From positions 1,488,001 through 1,552,000 of the forward strand of contig JACONQ010000019.1 of the NCBI GenBank assembly GCA_014281115.1: a stretch of DNA of 64,000 bases, written 5' to 3'. Source of the DNA: Laburnicola sp. R22_1 (Eukaryota; Ascomycota; Dothideomycetes; Pleosporales; Didymosphaeriaceae). Every line of letters starts with the position of its first letter. The stretch's first letter is position 1. Made by a program: the position numbers and the translations under genes. The notes under the pieces were generated by a model. The model ran no database searches. It was not told the DNA's origin and saw only the letters and a program-made list of their open reading frames with translations. This document shows positions 45,309 through 55,528 of this stretch, piece after piece.

Positions 45309-45867
45309 GGCTGTATTTTTTGGGTGAATGGAGGAAGGTTGACGGTGATGATGTACCTTCGAAGGTAGGATGAGAAGGCTGTGACATGTAGCGGGGTGGA
45401 TCAGGTATGTCCGCTGTGCCACACTATTCCGAAACAGGTTAGGCTACGTTTGCTCTGTCATCTTCGCCTCGTTCGACCAATTTCGTATCGATTTCATATC
45501 GATGTCTCGGAATTTCACGCGTCACATTACACACTGCCTATGCATTTATCATTTTCTCTAATATAGAACCATAAGTTCTTTGCTTTCCTATTGGAAAGCG
45601 TCCAATCAGCTTTCGTTAGTTAGGCGTCAGCATCGGGAAAATATCTATCAGTCACTGGGCTAACTTGTCGTATTGGAACCAGGCAGGAAGAAGAAGGCCC
45701 CTCAATTACGCTAAGATTGCAGTGCAATTCTACCTGGTGAGACTGTGGGGGGTGGGATCATCATAATCAATGCTAGCCTTATATGGTTATCTGTATGTAC
45801 GTGGAATTCGCATAAGATCGGGACCATTCGAAGACCCCGCTAATAAAATACATAGACATGCGAAGAC

Positions 45868-48160
45868 TTAATCATCCTCCTCTTCCGCCCTACTATTACT
45901 ATGTCGGATTCCAGCCGCGTCCGCGTACTCCTCATCAGTCTGTCCGTCATGTAGCTTAGTGACGTATATCTCAAACTCCAGGACGTTCTTGATGGCATGT
46001 TCCAAGTGGTCATATTCCAGTCTCTGCTCTTTGAAATGTGCCAGCTGACGCGCGGTATTCAGAGTGTTCCTGATCTGTCGTCCATTCAACTGATGCCGCG
46101 CGAGTTTCTTAAGTTTTCTTTCAATGCCATCGAAGTCGACGTCCTCATCCCCTTGCTTCAGGAGCTCAACGAAGTTGTCCCACACGTCTAAGCGGTTTTT
46201 CTGTGACAGAGGCGGATAATGAAGTGATAGCTGTACGCGGGATTTGAAAGCCTCGTCGAAGGTGCCGATGCGATTGGAAGTGAGAATAAGAATGCCTTCG
46301 TAGTACTCTAGCGCACGAAGAAAGACAGAAACGAGCGCATTACGCTCTAGGTCTAGCTTAGTTCGCTCTTCAAGGAACACGTCAGCCTCGTCGAGAAGTA
46401 CTACGCAATTCCATGTAGCTCCGATGAACAGCACCGAGTTGAGATACTTTTCTACTCTCTCAGGATCAGTGCCAATGTCGCCACACGTTACTCTGTAGAG
46501 AGGCCTCTCTGCAAGCTCAGCAACACTTTCAGCTGTCAGTGTTTTCCCGGTGCCTGGTCCTCCATGGAGCAGTATCAGGAGGCCTTCCCCTTTACCTGTC
46601 ATGAAATCAGCCTTTGTACTGGCTTTTCGATTGAGGTGAACCGTGACAAGGGCCTGAATCAGCTCTTTCTTGCTCCGATCCATGACCAAGTTGTGTTTGA
46701 AGACGTTCTTGTCCCACAGGATCTCTCCGATGCGCTCTACACGTAGATCACCTATAAATCAAGCATCAGCAAGGGCCGTTCCAGCCACTAAGCCTCAGCT
46801 TACTCCACTTTTTGTTGTGAAATCCAAACCCCTTTATCTTTGCCGGCAACAAGAGGACGAAGGAGGGGTATTGCGTCGCATCGGGAAGGTCATCGCTCAG
46901 CATTACGCGGTTATCCAATTTTCCATCGACCGAATCTCCAGTATCGGACGCATGCATTAATTTGTAGGTGTTCGTATCGACCATGTATCGTAAGCGGGTC
47001 TGTGAATGTTATAATCCGGTCCTGGGATAAGGAAAAGCTAGTGACCTTACCGATTGAACGCTCGTTTCTTCCGATATGTCGTAGCTAACATATTTCCTTA
47101 TGCGGCAAGACCAGAAGATGTTCCCGCGGCACTCCAGCCTTTCAGCCAAGTCTGTTTTGTCGAATCTCAACGGGAAAATATGCCAAGTCTGATATCGGAA
47201 TGGTCTCAGATTTAGCGGGCCAATCTACCACATGGGTGAAGTCCTTTTGGGAAACTCTCCGTTGAACTCCCATGACCAACAGTCGAGACGAAGCTGTTCA
47301 TCTATGACAATGGGGCACTTTCTCAAAACATATGCCTGAGGTTCGCCTTCTTTCATGGTTGTGACCAGGTCATTGGGGCGGAAAAGCTTCGCCCAATGTT
47401 GCATGTTGACAAGTCCACTGCTGAAAAGCTTCTCTGCTTCTTCCCATTCAGCAGCTACATCTCCGTCCAAGTAGCTTAACAAAGCGTTGATATGGAGCTG
47501 CTGCTCCGAGCCAAGTATACTACTTGCAGGCGGGTGAAGTAGGTCCTTGCAATGCCATAGCTGCAAATAAGGATACGTAAGATTGTCCTCTAGATCCCAG
47601 TCGCACAACTCTGTAGGGTAAGACGATTTCAGCGTACTCATCACTCTTCTTAGTCCTTTTGAAGGCACGAGTACTTGGCTCTCCCTCTCAGCTAGTTTTG
47701 CGTCCTCTTTGAGTATGGAGAAGTATGGTCTGACTTTCCCAACGACGTCCTCGCTGATACCTGGTGGCATCCACAGGCGCTCAAACTCGTCTGTAATCTC
47801 CTCATGGTATCGAACACAATCATAGGTGTTCAGGATAACAAAGGAAATGGCGGGGTGATCATCGAGAAGCCATTCGACATTCGATAGACGATGGCGGCCT
47901 TGTAAAGCGCTCGTCCGGTTTGCATTGGCAAAGAGACACGGTACATCATAATAGTGGTCTTCTCCATTATGCTCGCCGTGGTATTCGTCGTCGCCCTCAC
48001 AGTCCACGCGATGGACGACGATATGTTTTGCATTGACATCACTAACTTTTGTCAGTGACTATAATTCAGTACAACGGTGATTAGTAACGTGCAACAATGG
48101 AAGAGGCAAAGGTAGGTTAACGGTCTCGTCCTGTATCGGCTCCATCGTGTCCGCATTCAT
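45868..48160 (-). CDS. fungal AAA+ ATPase with N-terminal DUF7025-like region; apparent frameshift pair
   Basis: Proposed exons on the minus strand: 48160-48122, 48058-47051, 46999-46804 and 46751-45868 (708 codons). The first join (GTTAAC donor) is weak; the others are typical. The N-terminal part reads HIVVHRVDCEG...ISFVILNTYDC, then YVLRKCPIVIDEQLRLDCWS, as in fungal AAA proteins with the DUF7025 region. The C-terminal AAA module has Walker A GGPGTGKT (about 478-485), Walker B VVLLDEAD (about 530-537) and sensor 1 LTSNRIGTFDEAF. These fungal ATPases have no defined substrate. Between about 47,245 and 47,165 the family-like sequence (VVDWPAKSETIPISDLAYFP) is in another frame, and the main frame meets TAG at 47225-47227. 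Both flanks are in one frame, so two opposite single-base shifts are implied. It is either a pseudogene or has sequencing errors in A- and C-runs. Confidence 0.75.
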
Positions 48161-48299
48161 GTTGCCTAAGCCTGGTACAGTAAGGTCATCACAAGAGAAG
48201 GTGCAAGATCGAGCGTGGACTTCCAAGTTACTACTTCATTGCCATTAGTAAGCTATATCAAGCCACAACCCCCCACCAATCCACGTGGCTGTATGCTAC

Positions 48300-49382
48300 T
48301 CAAGCGCCTTCAAGACCTACAATCCCTGGGCGCTGCAGAGCGATGAAACGTCTTTTCTGGCGCTCGCTTTCCGACACCGTGTCGTCCTCAGATATGGTGT
48401 ATGTGGCGACTAAGCCCATTTTCGATAACGCCTGTGATTTGCCCGTAGTTGCCTGCTGTTGCTGCATTTGCTGCTGCTTCAGTGACACCGTGTCGTCCGG
48501 TATGGCCTGCTCTTGGCTCACGGCCTGCATCTGCTGGGCTTGCAGGGCCTGTTGGTGCATAATTTTCAGCTGATTTAGCCCGATAATGGCCTGCTGTTCT
48601 TGTGTGCGCGCTTGCGCCTCTGCCGCCCAGATCGTAAGCCTGTCGGGTCGACGCTCCAAACCCTGAGCGGACGTGATCCCCTGGCTGTCTATTCCTGGGT
48701 ACAAGGGACAGCCTTGGGTCATAGCCAACGGGAAGACATTGCTGTTCAGGGCTACTCTGCGCGGTTGGGCCAGACTTTTGGCCTTCGCCTTAAGGTTCTT
48801 CCGCTGCATTTTATTCTCTTGCTGTCTGACCTTGTTGAATTGAGCCCTAGGCATATTGTTGTTTATGTTACCTATGTCGCGCGTTTTTCAGCGATTTGAA
48901 ATGTCAAATATATCAAGATTGCAGTGCATACCTTCAACAGGAGCCCGCTTGGTTGGAGTTTTGCTGTACACATTGCCTCCCCTACTCTCCATGTTTTTCT
49001 GCTCATCAACTTTAGCTTTCTTTCCAGATCCGTTAGATTGCGCATTTGGCTTGTTGTGGATTGTCATGGTCTGGAATTTGGAGTCAAGTGTATCGAATGG
49101 TGGCGCAATTCCTGGTTCGGCTCCAGATGTGACCTGTGATATCTGCTCTTGCTTGGGACCAGTCGCGTCGCGTCCAGGTTTTGCGCGACGCTGCCGTGGT
49201 TCACTGATTCCCATAACTTTGCGTAAGGAGCTTTCATCGTAAGTTGTTAGGCGTTGGCCGTTAGCTGAGAGGACATCATCAGCCATTCTGATGCTCTCAG
49301 CTTCGTCCGGACCCTGGTTGAACTTCGCAAACGCATCTTTATCGAACACAAATGCTGTGCTGCGGAAAGTTAGTGCAGCCAT
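48300..49382 (-). CDS. hypothetical Gln-rich protein
   Basis: Two exons on the minus strand (49382-48932 and 48871-48300) joined over a 60-bp intron (GTATGC...ATAG), 340 aa. The join links APVEG to NINNNMPRAQFNKVRQQ and gives one continuous frame. The N-terminus (MAALTFRSTAFVFDKDAFAK) is followed by a polar, disordered-looking middle and a Lys/Arg-rich helix (QQENKMQRKNLKAKAKSLAQ). The C-terminus is Gln-rich (QQQMQQQQA) with the phrase DDTVS twice. No domain is recognised. It resembles fungal low-complexity proteins near NLR-like genes only by position. The intron contains the core word AAGATTGCAGTGCA also found in the array at 51.9-53.6 kb. Confidence 0.6.
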
Positions 49383-49722
49383 TCTGATTATTCCGGAGCT
49401 TGAGTGTCATTGTAGGGAATCATTCACGGTGTAAAAGTCGTGTGGTGGCTGGATGCTGTACGCTGTCCGAGATTACGATTGTCGCAGTGCAGCTCAGCTC
49501 AGCTCAGCCTTTCCGCACTGCCCCACGCCACCACGGCGGCACTGCTTACCTGCGTGACTGCCTAGGGATGTTTTTCGAAATCCCTTCAGCCTACAATCAA
49601 AACAGTAACTAACACCACCATGCGAGATCGCCTGATGCTCGCCCTCCATCTTTCCATACAAATTGGCTTTGACTTTCCGTGCAAGAAAGAATCCGGGTTT
49701 TCAACAAGGTGTCTCTAGTGTT

Positions 49723-51653
49723 ATGCCAGTTCCTGTAGTGACCGCTGGGCAGGCTGTCTGGTACAGCCCTGCACCTGGCCAAAGGTAAGTTGCGAGTCAT
49801 TTTCGACAGGCGCACCTAATAGATGTGTGCACAGAAAGCGAGACACAGCGACCGAAGCGTATCACATAGCAGTGAACCTACTCAAGAAAGAATTAGGTAT
49901 CAAGCCCGGCGTACCAATCCCGGAAGACAATGTTGCTTCGATACAGGATGTACGCGCAACCATCGATCAAGCCAAACAGAATTACGACGACGCGTCGAAG
50001 AGACATACCGGTGCGCGAAAATGGCTGGAAAAGTTGTCCAGTCGGGTCTTGCATTACAAACCAATCATGGACGCTCTCGCACAGCATCATCCCGAATACG
50101 TTGCACTAGCTTGGGGCACTGTGAAAATTGTCATGATGGTATGTTGAACAATGACGTGTGCTTTGGAGTTATGCTGACATTGAATGCCTTGGTAAGGGCA
50201 TTTTCAACCGCGCAACTCTCATCGAAGAGCTGGCTGAAGCACTCGTCAGTATCGCTGACAAACTCCCTCGGGCCCATTTGAATGTAGAGCTCTACAATAC
50301 TGCTGATATGAAAGCTGCCTTGTCGAGGCTGTATGCTTGCATACTGATGTTCTTCCGACTTTGCGCTCGCTGGTACAACAGGAGCTCATGGGGTCGACTA
50401 TGGTCATCCTTGAAAGATCCGTTCGAGGTCAAATACAATCGCGGACATCGAACTTTGTTCGAACCTGGTGGAAGGCCTTGCAAGTGCGGGAGCGCGTGTT
50501 GAGGTTCGGAGCATCCATGCTCTTACAGAAGGGGATCATGCGAGGCTCGTAGAGATCGATGCGATGATGAAGGCTGCGTTCGATGTTCGATGCGCAGACG
50601 CGAAAACTTGATAGAATTGATAAGAGCATGTCCAGTATCAGCGACGGCTAGTCGACGCTTATCGATGGACAGATCCGACTCTTGGACGGCCAAATGAAGC
50701 TCGACCACATCGATTCCAAGGTCATGCAACTTTCGAATGCCCAGTCGAGTCTCATCGACGGACAGAGGCAGCTTTTCGACGGGCAGGCAAGGCTCGACGC
50801 CGGATTTACACAGATTTACCAGATTGTGACGTCGACCCAGTCAATCCTCAAGCTGACGCATCGCGCCGTGTATCGATTGGAGTTTCACCACATACTCAAT
50901 TATTTTACGCCAGAAACCCTGCCTAGCTCTGCTCTACGCAAAGTACAGCCTTTGACTCAGCGTAGGCCAGTGATGGCCAACCCACGGCTCGAAAGCACGC
51001 TCCGCGATTGGGGCAGCAATCTAAGTTCATCGATCCTAGTGTTTCATGCCGGCACACGCGCACAGAAGCAAACGAAAGAACTTGCAGTTGATGTTGTGAA
51101 TCACCTGCGTAGTAATTCCCATTACGTCTTTTGGAATATCTCAGCAGGTGTTACAGGACGTAAGGTGACCATGGAGGATGCATTCAAATCCATCATCTAC
51201 CAGACACTCCAGCAGTGGGGCGCTACATTTGCTGACTTGGGCGAGCAACTACATCCTCACAAGATTCACGAGTCGCACACAGATCGTGAATGGGTCGACC
51301 TAATCTGTCTGCTGTTTGCAAAGCTTCCGACAGTTTTTGTGGTTCTTGAAACCAATGATATGCGCAATATGTACGGTGTCGACAGGAATTGGGTTGGTCA
51401 GTTCCTCGATTTCCTCCAGATAATTGTGGATCGTATGGCCGCCGCTGATTGCCAGGTCCAGGTGCTACTGCTCCTGTATGGCAGCAAAGCCAGTGTAATG
51501 TCAAGTGCACCCCTGAAGAAGAGTGTGCGCATAGCACCGCTTCAGCCACCGACTGAAATCCCTGCGCACTTGAAGCATAAGGTAGGTCAGCCTAGTCTTA
51601 ATTTGAAAGGCTGGAGGCTAGGTGGATCAAAACTGCCCCCGAAGGTTCGCTGA
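49723..51653 (+). pseudogene. NLR/STAND-like gene with DUF7708-type N-terminus, broken
   Basis: Exon 1 (49723-49784) encodes MPVPVVTAGQAVWYSPAPGQ; after a 50-bp intron, exon 2 (49835-50138) reads HHPEYVALAWGTVKIVMM; a 58-bp intron leads to exon 3 with TLIEELAEALVSIADKLPRA and LYACILMFFRLCARWY. This is the pattern of the N-terminal region of fungal NLR-like proteins (DUF7708). The frame then breaks near 50434 (ADIELCSNLVEGLASAG is in the next frame), breaks again near 50605 with TGA, and has a TAG at 50649-50651 where CAG would fit. The last frame (to 51653) holds repeated LIDGQ/LFDGQ coiled-coil motifs and a NACHT-like stretch (SILVFHAGTRAQKQTKELAV), but no Walker A GxxxxGK[ST] is visible. 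Such genes serve non-self recognition and cell death; this copy looks dead. Confidence 0.7.
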
Positions 51654-51924
51654 TGATCTGCTTCCTCTATAGTAAGTCAACAAAGCTGGTATACTGACTC
51701 TACTTTAATTCCCATATACGCTTTCTTTCATGCCACAATATCCTTTATCTGTACTTTACATAGCACTATCTCGAGTGTCTTCTCTTGCTGACGCTAAGTG
51801 TTGCAGCGCATTTGCACCAACCTTGCAAGCGACGCCACGGTTTTATAACACAGCCCCGCGTACGAAATTCCCTGGCATATCAATGGCCAGCAGTGTACGA
51901 GCTGTGGCAAGTGTTGCGGAGTAG
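51654..51924. other. spacer between NLR-like pseudogene and repeat array
   Basis: No gene is seen; a 64-codon plus-strand frame has no recognisable feature. Confidence 0.4.
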
Positions 51925-53641
51925 GGCTCCTCGTCCGGACTAAAGATTGCAGTGAAAACTAAACAAAAGACGCTTCACCGGTCTCAAACGTCCAATCAAA
52001 ATCTCGAATAAAAGAATCAGAACTCCTCGTCCGGGCTAAAGATTGCAGTGAAAATGGCACGTACATCCTGGCAAACCAACGAAGACGCTTCATCGGTCTC
52101 CCATCCAATCAAACCCTGCATGGCCACGAAAACGCCTACGCTAGACCTGCAGTAAGAACTTAAATTCCTTGAGTCCATACATCCACAGCCGACAAGATTA
52201 AGACAGCCTGACTACACAGAGACCATCGTCGATTGTTGCCTACTATTAGTAGAAAAAATGTCTAAGCTTACAACTGCAGCAGTGTAGACTTCTCGTGAAA
52301 TCTGAAAACTGTAACCTGCAGCCTGCAAGTCAAAACATAAACTTACCAAGTATTTCCAAACCAGCAGTCCACTATCGCGAGGGAGAACAAGCACATTTCA
52401 AGCTCAGCCTGATGCCTGACCTTCGCTTACCCCAACTACACAAACAACTCTTCAGCAATGCTAGGGAATACAGTGCAGCAGTTTTGCGCGGGTCCCTTGT
52501 CCTTGTCATTACCGGTAATTCTTTCCCATGCCTCTCTCTTCGCAGATGATGATTGTTATGAATGCTGGGTTCTTAGGCAGCAGGCTTGGCCACATCATTT
52601 TCTAGCCTATCAGTGACCATCAGAATACGAACCGGTGAGCTTGTGGCGGATTTGAGAACTCCTCGTCTGGGCTAAAGATTGCAGTGAACTCTCCAAAAGA
52701 ACGACGCGAAAGTAGACGGAGTGGGGGCATGAAATGGCGCAGAGCTGCATTGTTTCCGCCAATAAGCAGAGAAGATTGTGAACCGGTCAAGAAGTGGGAG
52801 AGCCAGAACTCCTCGTCTGGGCTAAAGATTGCAGTGAAAGTTCTCTGTTCTGGCTGCATATATTCGAACCAATAAGCAGATATCACGAACCGGACGAGAA
52901 ATGGGTGGGGCAGGACTCCTCGTCCGGGCTAAAGATTGCAGTGAAACCTGCGTGTCTCTTCGGCTCGCATACCTGACATAGGTATAACTGCATAGAGAAA
53001 ACCTCCGATTCGACACAACCCCTGCCACCAAGCTAAATTACAACAGCATGACATCCTTTTTACGAACCGGTCAAGACCTGGGCCGGGTAACAGAGCGCTT
53101 ACCCCCTCGTCCGGGCTAAAGATTGCAGTGAAAAATGCAGGATCGATGCGGTCACTAGTAGATCTATACACAGAAAATACTCCGACTCAACACACCCCCT
53201 CCCACCAAGCCCCATACCCAGCCTCACAACTCGACATCCAGACTAAAGATTGCAGTGAAAATCCGGTCTAGCAAATTTGGCTTAGAATAGCCTACGTTGC
53301 CTGCGTGCAGCAAGTATATACCTCAAGGAAAACTCCGACTCGACACAATCCCTCCTATCAATGCCCCTATTCAGCCCTACAGCTCCCCGTCCGCGCTAAA
53401 GATTGCAGTGAAGCCGTCTAAGCTATTCCGCTCTAAGTAATCCAACTCGACCCATCCCACCAACCCCCATACCCAGCCGCACAGCTCCCCGTCCGCGCTA
53501 GAGATTGCAGTGAAATTCATTTTGTCCACCGTCGTCGGGCAGGGTACCTTCCCATTGGACATGGAGAAGGCCAACGACGCCTAGTGCATGATGAGTGTGC
53601 GACGTCCCATCTCCCCGTCGACGCTAAGATTGCAGTGCAAG
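51925..53641. repeat. irregular array of a conserved ~32-bp motif (about ten copies)
   Basis: The motif, of form CTCCTCGTCCGGGCTAAAG followed by ATTGCAGTGAAA, starts at about 51925, 52021, 52657, 52807, 52914, 53102, 53231, 53382, 53483 and 53611. The word GATTGCAGTG is present in every copy. Spacing varies from about 96 to 188 bp, with one 636-bp gap. The flanks are also partly repeated: 'gaaccggtcaagaa...tggg' precedes several copies, and 'ctccgactcgacacaatccc...accaagccccatacccagcc' follows several. It is thus a degenerate tandem repeat in which one segment is held far more constant than the rest. On the minus strand the core reads FTAIFSPDEE, but no continuous frame links the copies. Function unknown. 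Confidence 0.8.
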
Positions 53642-53920
53642 ATATATGACAGCGTTCGGGTCCTGGCTTTCCGAGCCTATGAAAAAATTTCCCATTTCCT
53701 ACCTGAGCATCACTTGGAGAACTTGGAGATGCCGATTCCTCATCCAAGCTCGTACAGCCACACTCTAATGCTGCAAAGAGGAAATGGCGGATGGATTTGT
53801 ATCTTCTTGCATAGAAAATGTATGTGACTTCGTTGAAGAAGTGGTGATGGGTACATTGAAGACAGTCCGTGACGCCAGTGCTTTGTCTATCCTTTCCCAG
53901 CTGGTATATGGTCGAGTTAT
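53642..53920. other. 3' flank of GARS, no convincing gene
   Basis: Small frames on both strands without family features. No AIR-synthetase sequence is seen here. Confidence 0.45.
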
Positions 53921-55274
53921 TCATTTCTTCAGTGCCCGTCCGGCAATGTCCTTCCTGTACTGCATGCCCTCGAAGTGAATGCAGTCAACGCCCTTGTATG
54001 CCTTTGCAACCGCCTCCTCCAGCGTCGCTGCTGTAGCCGTCGACGCGATGACGCGACCGCCCGCAGTCTTGAGCGTGTTATCCGCGAAGGACGTTCCGGC
54101 GTGGAAGAGAACGACATCTACCACACGTTAGTCCTACCCTCAAGCTAACAAAAGGTGGTGCACGATCAATCCTACCTTCAGGAGTTTTATCCAGCGTCAT
54201 AACCGTCCCCTTCTTATACGACCCCGGATACCCCCCCGCAGCCACCACTACCGTCGCAGCACTCCCATCCCCAACCTTAACATCCACCTCGCCCAGTCTC
54301 CCCTCCGCACACGCAACCATAACCTCCGAAAGATCGCTCTGCATCAGCGCCAGCAAACTCTGCGTCTCGGGATCTCCAAACCTAACATTATACTCCAACA
54401 CCTTCGGCCCACTCCCCGTCATCATCAGCCCCGTAAACAGCACCCCCGTAAACGGGAATCCCTCCTCCCTCATCCCATCCACAGTCGGCTGCAGTATATC
54501 CCTATGCACCCGTTCGATGACTTCCCCCGGTGCAATCCTCGTAGGCGCATACGTCCCCATCCCCCCCGTATTCGGCCCCGTATCCCCCTCCCCAATCCTC
54601 TTATGATCCTGCGCAGGCGGCAAACTCTTCAGCGTAGTCCCATCGCAAAAACTCAATATGCTCAACTCGTCGCCCTCGAGAAACTCCTCGATGACAACCT
54701 CGTCCCCCGCAGCGCCGAATTCCTTATCCAGCATAATCTCTTTGAGCGCAGCGTGCGCCTCGCTTTTACTCTGCGGGATGATGACGCCTTTCCCGGCCGC
54801 GAGGCCAGACGCTTTGATGACAACGTTGTGCGCTATCGAATCGAGGTACGTTTTCGCGGCCTCGAAGTCGCTGAAGTTCTCGTACGCGGCGGTGGGGATG
54901 TTATGCCGTTTCATGAAATCTTTCGAGAAGGTTTTACTCCCCTCCATGCGCGCGGCTGCCTCGCTGGGGCCGAAACACCGGATGCCCTGCCCGCTAGCAT
55001 GTTTCGCGAAGTGGTCGACAATGCCGGTGACGAGCGGGGCTTCGGGCCCGGGGACGAGCAGGTTGATTTTCTTGTCGGTGGCGAAGCGGACGAGGGAGGG
55101 GAAGTCTTCTTGTGAGATGGAGGGGACGTTTGTCACTTTGTCGAGGGTTGCAGTGCCGCCGTTGCCCGGGACGACGTAGATGTGTTCGAGGAGGGGCGAT
55201 TGCAGGAGTTTCCAGGCAATTGCGTGTTCGCGGCCGCCATTGCCGACGAGGAGGACGCGGAGCTTGTCGGCCAT
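53921..55274 (-). CDS. phosphoribosylamine-glycine ligase (GAR synthetase), monofunctional
   Basis: Two exons on the minus strand (55274-54176 and 54117-53921) with a 58-bp intron (GTAGGA, GACTAAC, TAG) joining TPE to DVVLFHAGT; 431 aa. Family features: N-terminal VLLVGNGGREHAIAWKL, ATP-grasp segments VVIKASGLAAGKGVII and EEFLEGDELSILSF, then PNTGGMGTYAP and the metal/ATP site VLEYNVRFGDPETQ. It makes glycinamide ribonucleotide from phosphoribosylamine, glycine and ATP in cytosolic purine synthesis. The length equals bacterial PurD. Yeast Ade5,7 and many fungal homologues continue into an AIR-synthetase domain; here the frame stops after AGRALKK. Coding-strand composition goes from C-rich (5') to G-rich (3'). 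Confidence 0.94.
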
Positions 55275-55528
55275 GGTGTGAGTTGGTTGTGCAGGGGTGA
55301 CGGCTTGGAGGGGGGTCTCAATGTTATGGTGAGATTTTTTTCCCCTTCGCGTACCCCGCCGTGGGGTAATAACTAGCAGGGATCAAGCCGTATGAGGTCA
55401 TTTGCAGATCAGGGTCAGGTACGCGGGACAATTTGAACATTGCATGTGGAGTGGTCACCAGCTTGGATAGCAATAATTGCACTAGTTATAGATTCTACAC
55501 ATCGACCTTAGGGGTATATCCAATGCCA

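Noticed and set aside
52620..53574. Minus-strand protein made of FTAIFSPDEE repeats
   Set aside because: The phrase recurs because the DNA motif recurs; copies are in different frames and no splice scheme joins them.
51925..53641. CRISPR-like repeat-spacer array
   Set aside because: The genome is plainly eukaryotic, spacing is irregular (about 96-188 bp and a 636-bp gap), spacers themselves share sequence, and there are no cas genes.
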